Of a stretch of 64,000 bases of DNA, positions 11,790 through 22,935 are shown in pieces (the first letter of the stretch is position 1; each line of letters opens with the position of its first letter). The notes below the pieces were generated by a model. The model ran no database searches. It was not told where the DNA came from and worked only from the letters and a program-made list of their open reading frames with translations. Both the position numbers and the translations under genes were made by a program. The DNA is from Tamarix chinensis (lineage: Eukaryota; Streptophyta; Magnoliopsida; Caryophyllales; Tamaricaceae): assembly GCA_030549775.1 (NCBI GenBank), contig CM060174.1, positions 98,410,132-98,474,131 on the forward strand, in the 5' to 3' direction.

Positions 11790-12080
11790 ATTCTATTATT
11801 AGTTTTTTTAATAATAATTATATTATTAATAATGATAATAGTAATAATCAATTATATTTATATTCATTATTATCATAATAATAATTATCATTATTATATT
11901 ATAAATTATAAATTATGATAATAGTAATTATCAAAATTATATAAATAATTATATTAGTATTAATTATATTAATAGTTATAATTATTATAGTTATATTAAT
12001 AATAATAGTCATATTATTAATAATAAATAATAAAATAATTATTATAAACAATTATTATTATTATTATTATTATTATCATA
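11790..12080. repeat. ATT/AAT-rich low-complexity tract in Helitron A
   Basis: Nearly 300 bases consist of ATTATTA and AATAATT text with few G or C, including a short (ATT)n run near 12053-12073. The open frame at 11697-11918 is a by-product of this composition. Confidence 0.7.
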
Positions 12081-12907
12081 TTTGATTGATGTTAATCTAA
12101 CCTTAAAAAAAAGAAAAAAAATAGTACTTCATTAAAATTAGTTATATGTATTTGCTAGTTGCATTGTATTAATGGCATCAGATGTATATGTGTTGGTCGA
12201 TTGGTTTATACACTTTATTTGGTGTATTAATTATTTATTAATTATTTATATATTAATATGTAGGATATGAATAGTCTGACAATTCAATTAATACACAGAA
12301 AATTAATAATTGACTGCATATGTTCAGGTAATTAATTAAAAAATTATTTTATTAGAAAATATTTGATTAATACTTTATTAAAATTAGTTGTTCGACATAT
12401 GTACAACAAATGAATAGTTATATGCATTTGCTGCACATAGGAAAAAATAGTTGCATTATATTAATGGATATATGCATGTGAAGCAAATGAATATGCACTT
12501 TGGTGTATTAATTATTTATATATTAATATGCAAGATATGAATAGTCCGATAATTCAATTAATACGTAGGAAATGAATAGTTTTCTGCATATGTTCAGATA
12601 ATTAATTAAGAAAATATTTGATTAGAAAATATATAGTTAATACTTTATTAAAATTAATTGTTTGACATATGTGTAGCAAATGAATAGTTATATATATTTA
12701 ATGTACATAAAAAATTAATGGTCACATTATATTAATAAATAGTTATATTAATTATTCCATCTTATTAATTAGCAATAACAATAATTAGCAATAATATATG
12801 GCAGCAGCATTTATGATTAGTAATAATGGATATAGTTTAGGCAAAAAAATTTGTCTGTATATTGTCTGCTAGACAACTCTGTTTATATATATATATATAT
12901 ATATAGA

Positions 12908-14623
12908 TAGATTATTATTATAAATCTAGCAGTAGATGTGTTTCTAGCAAGTCCAAGGTTGGCATAGTTCTATTATTGTTATTTTGAAGTAATAATTAAT
13001 TTAATTAGGTACATTTGACTAATTTTACCACTAATAAAAAATAGATAACATAATTTGGAAAGCTTAAAGTAATAGCTCATCAACAACTTATCTATATATA
13101 AACTAGCCTTAGCATTGTCGATAACTTCAATGATAAGTATACCTATTAATTAATACACCTTACATAATAAAATATATTTTTTTATTTATTTTTCATGAAA
13201 TAAATGTAAAATATTTGATAAATATTATTAGTGATTTAAATTATTCATTTCAAGTCATTTGATTAATAAGTTAATATTATTTTAGGTTACTTATTGGGCA
13301 AATACCTGGTCAAGTTCAATGATAAGTTCTATGTTTTCTTCACGAACTATTTTTTGGTCATAATCTATTTATTAATTTACCTCCATTATGACCATTTTAA
13401 TTGCATATTAGGAAATGTATAGTAGTGTACAATAGTGGTGCCATAAATTGTCTACATTTTGGGGTCTTATAGTTCCTACTTTATTCATTGGTCCATCACA
13501 TACACCAATAATTATTTGGTGTACTTATAATCCTACTAGGCCTTCTTACGTGATATTATACTTTAACCATAAGTAATCTCTAAGCCGAGGGTTTAGTTTA
13601 TTTATCAACAAGCATAACTTGACATCCATTCTTGTAAATTTGGGATTATGACTAACCATTTGGGTTTTAGATTAGTTTGTCCATTTAGTTCACATGATTG
13701 ATTGGTTAAGCGCCTATAATGGAGTAAGATTTGGGTTTAGTATGATAATTAGAAAAAAATGATTTACCACTCAATAATAATTTGTCTATTTATGGGCTTA
13801 GTCCTAGAGCCATTTATGTATATTGGTATAAAGTATATTTAATCATTAAAGTGTAGACAAGTAGTTGAAATAGGCTGATAATTCGAGATCAAGTTGATTA
13901 GTATCATATATAGAAATTTCTTTAATTAGTATATCTATTAGTATTGATAATTTATTATTATAAAATATACAGGATTATTGTCTAGTGAGCATTTGTTCAT
14001 TAGATTGTATTCCAGGTAACACTACTTTCAAACTATATATATTATGTGTGTTTGTGTGTTTGTGTTAATCGTACTTGTGTTGATGTAAATGGTCTCATAT
14101 AATTACTTGGTCTTATCTAGATATCTATGATATTATTATACTTAATCCCAAAGGATGAATTTTTTTTATTTATGAATTCAATTTAAAAGTGGGTTCTTGA
14201 TTAATTTGATGCAAATATTATATTTTTATTATCATGTTAGGTATAAGTTTTAATAAGATTAGTTTATGGAGATTTTTTTATTTAAAAAAGCGGTGTCCTT
14301 ATTATAAATATGTTAGAAGGCCAATATCTTATATAAGTAAAATAAGTTTTATTGAATGTATTGGTGCATAATTAAATCCTAAGGTATTTTTACCCCTTTC
14401 TAATTGAAAGCATTAGTTTGGATAATTTTTTCAATTCTACTTAGTTGAGAACGTTATCTTATATGAAAGGTTACCTATTATGGAAAATGGATAAAGTGGA
14501 GTAAATGTGGTGGATTGTGTTATCTTGAGGGACTACACTTACTTAATATATCATAACTTAACGTGGGTTTTATGTCCTTTATATTTTACCTCTTAAAGTT
14601 TGGAATCAACAATAACCTTTTCT
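12908..14623. other. A+T-rich stretch with no recognised feature
   Basis: I see no coding motif, terminal repeat or RNA gene. Short GT-rich runs occur near 14043-14068. Confidence 0.5.
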
Positions 14624-15300
14624 TTTATTGTAACACCCCCAAATTTACTACTAAAAAATTTCATTTAAATCAAAAGGTTTAGCGGAAGCGAAAGAATTAA
14701 AACCATAACTTGGGGGTATTACCGCCACACTTAGTACCAGACCGGTTCACTCCTATCGTTCCGATACTAAGTGCTAAGGCTAAACTAAACAATCATTAAG
14801 TAAGAGTCATCAAAACATGGGTCCATAGTTAACATAGATCACTCACGAAAACACGAGTCAAAAACAGTTTAAATATCGTTAAGATTACAACTTAAGAGTA
14901 CGGTTTCAAAGCAAGAAGCGTAGTACAAAATATAGCTAAATAAAACAGATCCCAAGGGACCAATCTCCGGATCACCTACTCACTCAAGCCAAGCCTTCCA
15001 CCCCAAAGTAGTAACCGATCAAAACCTGCAAGGAAGGTTTGCTCCCCACCATCGGTGGATCATCACAGGACCCATTCAACCAAGGTAGTATCAGTACGGG
15101 TCCAATACAGAGTAAGGGCGCAGGTGCGCTAAGGCCAAGCATACAATCATACCACATAGCCCACATAGCACAATCATATAAGTAACATGCGATAACACAC
15201 AAGATAAGGCCTGAGTACTTTCCGGTGACTTATTCTTTATCCTCGTTAATAATATGTCCATTTCACACATATTCTTTGATAATCCATGTAATTGCAGGAG

Positions 15301-15850
15301 CCCCACTATTATAGCCGGTGGACCGAAAATAAATACACAGGGCAGAACACCTCTGACCACTATTCTTACCGGTGGACCGGACTGGCCCCGACTTACATGG
15401 TGTTTCGCTGTAAGTACTTAGTATTTTCCCATGGATTACTTCATTCATATTCATTCAACACATTCTTCATTAGTCCATGGGAGTGCAGGAGCCCCACTAT
15501 TATAGCCGGTGGACCGGAATAAACACTCAGGACAGAACGCCTCTGACCACTATTATAGCCGGTGGACCGGAATCAACACCTAGGGCGGAACGCCTCTGGC
15601 CACTATTCTAACCGGTGGACCGGACTGGCCCCAACTCACATGGTGTTTCACTGTAAGTACTTAGTATTTTCCCATGGATGAACTTATTCGTTTGGGTCTG
15701 TCGAGCTCGAATCCCCCACTATTATAGCCGGTAGACCAGAATAAACACTCAGGGCAGAACGCCTCTGACCACTATTATAGCCGGTGGACCGGAAATAAAC
15801 ACTTAGGGCAGAACGCCTCTGACCACTATTCTAACCGGTGGACCGGACTG
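15301..15850. repeat. Tandem array with CCGGTGGACCGG palindromes in solo LTR 2
   Basis: Eight copies of the near-palindrome CCGGTGGACCGG (arms CCGGT/ACCGG) occur near 15315, 15369, 15506, 15559, 15612, 15727, 15781 and 15835. Each is preceded by CCACTATTATAG or CCACTATTCTAA. Between most copies, AACACTCAGGGCAGAACGCC and CTCTGA recur, giving a unit of about 53 bases, interrupted by a longer spacer with CATGGTGTTTCGCTGTAAGT. The copy at 15727 is degenerate (CCGGTAGACCAGA). Confidence 0.88.
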
Positions 15851-17852
15851 GGTCTGGCTCAACAGTCTTTCGCTTTACGTAATTAATGTCTTATCCGTGT
15901 CTTATTGAATCACATCACACCCTTGACATGCATGCGGTTGATACTCTACTTCTTTCCCCTCGAGAGGGACCGTCCCATATTTTGAGACTCGTACCTCTTC
16001 TCACACCCGACATCCATCCCCCGTAGACTTAGGCATAGTGGCATATAGTAAGGCACAATCTCCAAGAATATAGGCCATCCCAACACACATGATATCGACT
16101 CCGCATGTCCTCATCCCTCTAGGGTTCCTCCTCGGAGACCCTAATCGGACCTATGTGGCCCAACTCTTTCTTACTTACCCAAACGTTACTTTGTTCTCTA
16201 TCTTGCACCTCATTTTTATTAGGAAATTATCCAAATGTATTACTTTATCTCCCAAGTTCACGCGTGACCGACAAAACCCTAGTTCGCCACCCAAAACCCT
16301 AGTTGACCACGCCAACCCTAGTTGGCCGCGCCAAACCCTAGCAAGTAACCTCCCTCTTTCACCCCAAAATCTCTTCTCTCATTTAGAAAACTCATACTCA
16401 TCCTTTATATAAGTGAGTTCTCACTCTCAACCCCATACTCCATCCTTCCTTGATCATTTTTACCCTTGTACCCTTTAAATTCCTCATTTTCTCCTAAAAC
16501 CCTAATTGGGTCCCTTAGACACCCTTACATCGACCCAAGTAAAATTTGCACCCAAGTCTTCAATGGACCCATTACTTTGACATTATCTTATTTACTTCCT
16601 AAATCAAATTTCCTCACGTAAGATTCATCCCCTTGCAGAATTTAAATACTCCCTGCAGACTCCCCAACACCCACTTACTCGCAAAACCCTAATCAGGCCT
16701 CTTATGCACCAACTCACGTACTATTTTTCATACCAAGTCTCCAATCATTCTAAGGCTCTCCAAAACTCTTACTTACAACCTAAATCAACTTTTCCCACGT
16801 AAGGATCACACCCATGCAAGATCTAGTCCCCCCATGAAAACTTCTCAAACATCCACTTTCCCGTTGTTCTTTTAATATCATTTCATGCTACCCAAAACCC
16901 TAGCATGCATGTCCTAGAGGGTCATATCATGTCACATCATCAAATATCAAACATGGAACATGTCATGCTCGTATAGTATAAGGCACACACATCATACCTC
17001 ATTATCCACGCTGCGCTACACAAAACAGGTTATTCATAACACATGTATAATACACATTAACATGGCATACTCATCATCCATCAACACATCACACATAGCA
17101 CAAGGTCGTAGCTTCGTCCTTACCTAAGGCGACGCCGGGCTTAGAGCACGCTCCTATAACTCCTTAGGGATTTGGTCGGGGTTACCTATAAAAGGGAAAA
17201 ATGCTAAGTATTAGTTTCCCTTGCAAGTACCATCAACCCTTATTCTAGTTTAGGATTAGGGTTTTTATTACTAAAGAGGGTATTATACAAAAACTAGGGT
17301 TTTTACCTTAGAATTAGTATACTAAATATTAGTAGTCAAAATATATTTATTTTTGATACTTATTGTTACACTTATTTTATTAAACCCATTAGTTCTAATC
17401 TTGTAGTAATAGGGTTCACGCTAACTATAGGAAAATAGTGATAGTATTAATCTTAAACTAATAACAGTGACACTAGTGTCTAGTGATAGAAACCCTAGCG
17501 TTTTAAGGCCAAGTCTATTAATGGTGTTATATTTGAAATAATAATGTTATAAGGTCACAATATTACAAGTAACTATTCCTAAGGGTGATAATGATAATAC
17601 TTGTATATTCTTGAATAATACAAGGGTTCAAATGCTTTTGGTTACAATAATAAGGTAGTGATAGTAGTAATAATAGTAATAGCTAATAATAGTGTCCTAG
17701 TAATGAGGTTAGGGTTAATGTTAAGTGGTATGGTAATAAGGTTCAAGTACTCTTCTTAGTTAATAACCACATGATATTTACTAGTTTGAGTTAAGTAATA
17801 TGGATAAGAATAAAAGTAGTATTACTGTTAACAAAATGATAAGGGTGTTAAG

Positions 17853-17857
<5 letters not shown>

Positions 17858-17899
<42 letters not shown>

Positions 17900-17999
17900 T
17901 GATAATAATAATAACAATCCTCGTAGTAATAATGATAACAATAATAATAACTAAGTAAGGTTAAGCAACCACAATAATAACCATAGTAAGGATAATAGA

Positions 18000-18080
<81 letters not shown>

Positions 18081-18167
18081 AAAAATCCTCGTAGTAATAA
18101 CGATAATAATAATAACAACCAAGTAAGGTTAAGCAACCACAATAATAACCGTAGTAAGGATAATAGA

Positions 18168-18212
<45 letters not shown>
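17858..18212. repeat. AAT and GAT microsatellites with a 169-bp tandem duplication
   Basis: Long (AAT)n runs lie at about 17858-17897, 18004-18037 and 18166-18212, with a (GAT)n run at about 18038-18080. Text beginning ATCCTCGTAGTAATAA at 17916 repeats at 18085, including CCAAGTAAGGTTAAGCAACC-like and AGTAAGGATAATAGAAAT segments, so one 169-bp unit is duplicated. The poly-Leu/Ser frame at 17951-18142 is an artefact of these triplets. Confidence 0.85.
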
Positions 18213-18213
<1 letters not shown>

Positions 18214-18287
18214 TTAATACTAATAATTATAAAAATAAGACCAAAGTTAAGTATAATAAAAGTTAGGGTTTAAAAGGGATGTTAGTA

Positions 18288-18868
18288 TTAGTAAGAAAAT
18301 AAGAACATTAATGATGGAGATAATAATAATGATAATGATGATAATAATAATAATAATGAAAGTAATAATAATAATAAGTATAATAGTATTAATATTGGTA
18401 GAAAATAGTAGGAGTTATATAAAGGGGATATTGGGGTTTGGATGAGTGGAGAACCACCTAGGGTCGGTGGTGGTCTGGCGGCGGCGCGTGGCGGCGGCAG
18501 CGGCGGCGGTGGAGGAGGAGAAGAGGGGGAAAGATGGAGGTGGTGGTTAGATGGGAGGAGAAAAGAAGAAGTTTGAGGTGGGGGAAGAAACAACAGATGA
18601 AGGGGAGTGGAATGAGGGTGGTGGCGTGGCAAGGGGTGGCGGCGCGCGGTGGTTGGCACAGCGGCCGAGGGTGGTGGAGAGGGGTGGAAGATGGTGGAGG
18701 TAGAAGGAGAGGGAGGTAGGGGAAGATGGAGGTATGGGAAGGTAGAGGGAGGTCTGCTGGACATTTTGGAGGGTGGAGGAGGCGCTGGTGGCGGCTGGGT
18801 TGGTGGTGGAAGGCGGCGCAAGGGCGGTGAAGACTAGAGGTGGTGGTTTCAGGATAGGAACTTTGCAT
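18288..18868 (-). other. Pro-rich open frames in the GC-rich leader of solo LTR 2
   Basis: Two overlapping minus-strand frames (18288-18821, 177 codons; 18458-18868, 136 codons) begin about 200-260 bases downstream of the LTR TATA box. The longer one is dominated by Pro, Ser, Leu and His with runs of P, and it ends in a Leu/Ser tail encoded by the AAT tract. No domain, signal peptide or known family is visible. It corresponds in place to 6791-7328 in LTR 1. Leader composition is the simplest explanation. Confidence 0.35.
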
Positions 18869-19070
18869 TGCTAGGGCAGCACGTGCAGGGCAAGGCGGAG
18901 GGTGGTGGCGGCTTGGTTTTGTCGAGGGAGTTGCAGGGAAGATCCCGGTGGGAAGAGGTGGCAGTGGCGGTAACCGGCAGCGGCGAAAAGCTTGTCTTTT
19001 TTAGGCATCGGAGAGGCAGGGTTTCGGGGCAAAATCGAAGGAGGGAGTTGATTATGGCTTCCAAAGGGGG

Positions 19071-19079
19071 TATTTATAG
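19071..19079 (-). promoter_or_regulatory. TATA box of solo LTR 2
   Basis: CTATAAATA on the minus strand lies about 0.84 kb from the sense start of the LTR. A TATA-like AATAAATACC sits at the matching place in LTR 1 (7314-7323), and a degenerate CAATAAAGCC near 22287-22296 in LTR 3. The shared position across three copies supports an LTR promoter. Confidence 0.6.
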
Positions 19080-19921
19080 GCAATTGGGAGGGGGAAAACG
19101 ATGAAGAAGGGAGGACACGCGGGCAGGTGTGCAGGTGGCCTGCCGGTGCAGGTACTACCATGGCAGGTTAGGTCGGGAAGGGGGAGAAGAAAAGGGAAAG
19201 AGATGGGCACGAGGGAAGGGGAGAGAGGGACTTGGTCGGGGTTGAAAAGAGGAAGAAAACGATAAGGAGAGGGGCAGGTGAGGACGACCGATCGTTGGCT
19301 GGTGGCTGCCGGCAGAATCGGGGCTGCAAGTCGACGTTGCAGGTCGGCGGGGAAGAAGAAGACAGGCAGGGTAGACCGGTCGGTCCAGGGGAAAGAAAGA
19401 AAGAAAAAAAGAGGGCGGTTCGGCCGGCTGGGGGCAATGGGCGACGAAGGAGCTTGAGCGGGCTTGGTCGCGCGAGGGGGTGAAGGAAGGAGAGTTTGGG
19501 CTGCGGGTTGGCCCAAACCGGGGGAGAAAAATGGGGAAAAAGGAAAATAAGTAAAGGAGGAAGAAAGAAAAAGGAAAAGAAAGGAGAAAGGAAAAATGAT
19601 AAAATGGTTAGGTTGGGGTATTGGTATTTATTTATTTATATATTTAATTTAGATATTTAATTTTAATAATAATTATTTTAAGAATATTAATTAAATTCAT
19701 TTTTAGATTAATTGGGATATTTTGGATAAATTGTCCTTAACTTCCATTTTAATTAGTAAAATATCCAAAATTTTATAAATAACTTATTTATTATTTTCTC
19801 ATTATTTTCCTCAATTAATTTCCTCTTTATTTAATAAAGTAATTTATTTTCTTAATTTTCCCTAATAAATCATTATTTTACCATAATTCCTAATTTAGGA
19901 TTTTTGGGATATTACATTTAT

Positions 19922-20376
19922 TTTGTGGATATTTATTTATTTTTCAATTATGTTTATTAAGGCTCACCATCTACTCTATAGGCTTCTGACTCTATTAGAG
20001 AGTGTGCACACTTAACGACAGGATAACTGAAGTGGTAGGTCTTTAAATTTTTGTTATTCCCTTTAGACTATGTTTAGTGGGATAAACTAGGTATGATTTT
20101 TAATCTTCTTGTGGCTGGTGGTAAGTCCCATGAATATAAAGAACTAGTACATATACATCCCATATTCATTTGCAAAAGTTATTCTATTTATCTCCCTCCA
20201 TATTTACTATATGGTAGCAGCAACTAGAGCTCAAGTGATGTATTTTCTAGTTCTAAGGCCTCACCACCTACTTTTGCCTAGTGAATCATAACAGCCATAT
20301 CCGTTATACTATGTATACATCCTAGCTTGCATAAAAGAGGAAGCCACACACTTCTAGTATGGGTGAAGTTAAAGGA
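19922..20376 (-). pseudogene. LINE ORF2 C-terminal fragment downstream of solo LTR 3
   Basis: Read on the minus strand from 20376, the sequence continues the zinc-binding region of LINE ORF2 that was broken at 22936. SFNFTHTRSVWLPLLCKLG follows the HHL that ends the right-hand part. It then decays over the next 200 bases with scattered stops. The stretch nearer 19922 is unrecognisable and may be the 3-prime untranslated end of the LINE. Confidence 0.6.
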
Positions 20377-20381
20377 CAAGC

Positions 20382-22935
20382 TATAACACCCGAAAATTTA
20401 CTAATAAAACTTTATTTTATTTAAAAGTTAAGTGGAAGCAAAAAAGTAAATTTCAGGGATACTACTGCCACACTGAGTACCAAACCAGTTTTCTTCTACC
20501 ATTCCAGTATCAAGTGCTAAGGCTTAAAAGAAACAGAACACAATTTACACAAATTCAACTTTCTTCTAAATCAGAGTAGCATGTAAAATTACATTACATG
20601 AAATAAGTCCACTATTTGTGGTTACATAAATAAAGTCATTAAATATGGAGAATAAAGGTTTAAAGGATAAATTTAGAAAAAATTCCCAAATAGATCTTAT
20701 GCCCTTACCTAATAATAGCTTGAATAACACATGCGACTAACCTGCAAGGAACACTACCCATTGAATAGGAAGATGCCCACAAATGAAACCCTTCAGTGCT
20801 ACGATATTGAGTAACCCTTTGTGCTAGACTAAAAGGTAGGGCCCACATGTAAACATCATACATAAACAAAGTAAAAACAATAACATATGCAAGCGTAGAG
20901 ATAATCGCAACAACATAGAAGCAAATACACAATGCAACACGACATACATTAGGAAATGCATATTACGAGGTCCATTTACTTAGAATTTCCATCACTTACC
21001 AAGAGTGATAGGCACCAAGGCCACATTTATATCATAAAAATAGATCACAATGGTGAGGTCAATACTTTTGGTCTTAAGCCATTAATCAATATTATTTAAC
21101 ATCATCTCTCTAATTATATCTATGTGAGTATGGGAACCGTACTATTATAGCCAATGGATCTAAAATACACTCCAAAGTAGAACGCACATGACCACTATTA
21201 TTCCTTGGTGGATCGATCTCCAAGGAAAAAGGCTCCTGGCCACTATTCTCATCGGTAGATCAGTATAGTCCCAACTCACATGGTGTTCCACTATAAGTGA
21301 TTAGTATCTTTTCTATGATTTATTATCATCCAAGGTTTGGTTTATTGAGCTCGGGACCCCATTATAGGCAATGGACCAGAATACACTCCGGTGCAACACA
21401 CACTTGGCCACTATTATAACCAATGGACTGATACACATATACAACCTCCAAGGCGAAACGCTCTAGGAGAAAAAGGAAAAGAAAAGAAAATAAAAATGAA
21501 TAAAAGGTCAGGGGTTAGTATTATATTAGGTAATTTTGGATTAGCCATACGTAATTATGATTAGTGAAAATTTTAGCGGGTTTTGATTTTGGTTTACAAA
21601 TTACATTTATCCGAGTTAAGGTTTTGGTTTTAGTTAAAGTTTTAGGATTAAGAAATTATTTTAAGGCTAAAAATAAGGTTTATTGAGATTAGAATCAAAT
21701 TAGGGAGTTAATGACATGAGATTAAGCTAAGAAAATTGTTGGGGTATTACAGTAGCGTAATGTGGTGGTGCATGGTGGAGGTCGAGAAGGAGAAGAAAAG
21801 AAAATGGAAAAGAAAGGTGGCTATAGGGGTGAGTGGTGGTTGTTGGGTGGTATAGGGAGGAAGTAACAGAGGCTAGGGAGTTGTTGTGGTGTTGGGTTGG
21901 GTGGTAAAGGCGGCATTGAGGGTGGCGAAACAAAAATAGGGGAGGAAAGGAGAAGGAAAGAAAGGAGGAAAAGAAGGAGGTTCTGTAAGGGAAATGGGGG
22001 AGCTCGAGGAAAGGAAATGGGTAGAGGAGAAAGAGAAAAATAAGAGGGAGAGAAGGGAAAGCAGAGGTGTAGAGTTAGGTGGTTGTAGGGGGAGGACTGT
22101 AGGTCAGGGTGTAGGGTGGAAGGGAAGGGAGAAAGAAAAGGAAATAAAAGAGGCACGCGAGTAGGGTTGTGCATGGGGGATTTTGGTCCAAAATGGAAGG
22201 GAAAGGGACAAAGGAGAGAGGGAGAGGTTGCAAGCTAGAATGGCAGGTGCAGGGGGCTGGTTGTAGGCAGTTGCAGGGGTTGGTATGGCTTTATTGACGT
22301 AGGGGGGATAAAGAAGGAAGATGAAAGGAGGAGGTTGGAAGGCCGGTCGGGCAGGGGAAAGGAAGAGTAGGTTGGGCTGCACGTGAGGGAGAAGGAGGAA
22401 GAAAGGGGTGGTTATGCTAGCTCAACCGGGGGAAAGGAAAGAAAAGAAGAAGAAGGAGGGAGTTGGGCTAGATGGGCGAGGAAGGGAGAGAAGAAAGAGG
22501 AGGGGGTTAGTGGCCTAGTGGGGAAATGAGAGAAGAAGAGGGCTGGGTGGCCCAAAGGAGGAAGAAAAGAAGAAAAAGGAAAAAGGAGAAAGAAAAGGGA
22601 AATGGAAAAAGGAAAGGAGAAAATAAAAATAAAATAATTTTTAGAATTAGGGAATTTAATTATTTAGATGGATAAATTATTTTAATAAAATACTTTATTT
22701 AAAATTTAATATATTAATTTAAGAGGATAATTTTAGTGAAATATAGGTTTAAAAATTATTTAAATAAAAGAGTGATAAAATAATAAAAATATTTATTTTA
22801 ATTTATTAAATCATCATATCCATTTTTGTGAATCAAAAGTCCAAAAAATATTTAAGTTAATAATTTTAAATTTTAAATTATCCCAAATTAAGATTAATTA
22901 TTAAATTTTAGGTTTTAAAATTTTGGGGCATTACA
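20382..22935 (-). mobile_element. Solo LTR 3, internally deleted member of the same family
   Basis: It begins TATAACACCCG (first G changed to A) and ends GGGGCATTACA. Flanking 5-mers are CAAGC (20377-20381) and CAAGT (22936-22940), a target duplication with one transition. It keeps the family landmarks GTACCAAACCAG, CCACTATTAT/AATGGACC repeats (21140-21440), a G-rich block (21760-22620) and A+T-rich end. It lacks the roughly 1-kb C-rich stretch and the AAT tract, explaining 2.55 kb instead of about 5.3 kb. It is inserted in LINE ORF2 on the same strand as its sense direction. Confidence 0.8.
21130..21440. repeat. Degenerate CCACTATTAT repeat region in solo LTR 3
   Basis: Diverged copies of ACTATTATAGCCAATGGAYC and CCACTATTATTCC occur near 21150, 21195, 21240, 21358 and 21410. 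The CCGGT arms seen in LTR 2 have mostly decayed to CCAAT or TCGGT. Confidence 0.65.

Larger units (their letters stand above)
10895..12907 (-). mobile_element. Non-autonomous Helitron A
   Basis: On the minus strand the element ends with a hairpin and CTAG, the Helitron 3-prime signature. On the plus strand this reads A, CTAG (10895-10898), a short A+T spacer, then the imperfect hairpin CCCATGCAATGCACGGG (10907-10923). The other end on the minus strand begins TCTATATATATA followed by AAACAGAGTTGTC, and the host base beyond is T, as expected for insertion between A and T without target duplication. Helitron B at 36747 shares the CTAG hairpin, the interior GATGAATAGTT/TTAATACGCAGG repeats and the TTTGTCTGTATATTGTCTG block, which supports the boundaries. 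There is no helicase sequence here. Confidence 0.65.
14629..19916 (-). mobile_element. Solo LTR 2 of the same long-LTR retrotransposon family
   Basis: It begins TGTAACACCCCC and ends GGGATATTACA, flanked by the perfect 5-bp duplication TTTAT (14624-14628 and 19917-19921). This is the best preserved of the three family members. From its sense (minus) start at 19916 it has about 0.84 kb of A+T-rich then pyrimidine-rich sequence. A TATA box CTATAAATA lies at 19071-19079, followed by a GC-rich C-heavy leader, an AAT-rich tract (17640-18420), a roughly 1-kb stretch, the CCGGTGGACCGG array, and an end containing GCTTCCGCTAAACC before GGGGGTGTTACA. No gag, pol, primer site or second LTR is attached. 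If the TATA box is used, about 4.4 kb of this LTR would lie downstream of the transcription start. Confidence 0.85.

Noticed and set aside
15301..15850. CRISPR-like array
   Set aside because: The intervening segments are themselves repeated, the DNA is plant nuclear, and the array is part of an LTR shared by three copies.
17951..18142. Poly-Leu/Ser protein
   Set aside because: It is the translation of AAT and GAT microsatellites.
19052..19516. A 154-codon Pro/Phe-rich minus-strand gene around the LTR TATA box
   Set aside because: It overlaps the promoter of the LTR, has no known domain, and arises from a pyrimidine-rich strand.
2697..19916. LTRs 1 and 2 as the two ends of one full-length retrotransposon
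   Set aside because: Each is flanked by its own different 5-bp duplication, they are strongly diverged, and the sequence between them is a LINE and a Helitron rather than gag-pol.
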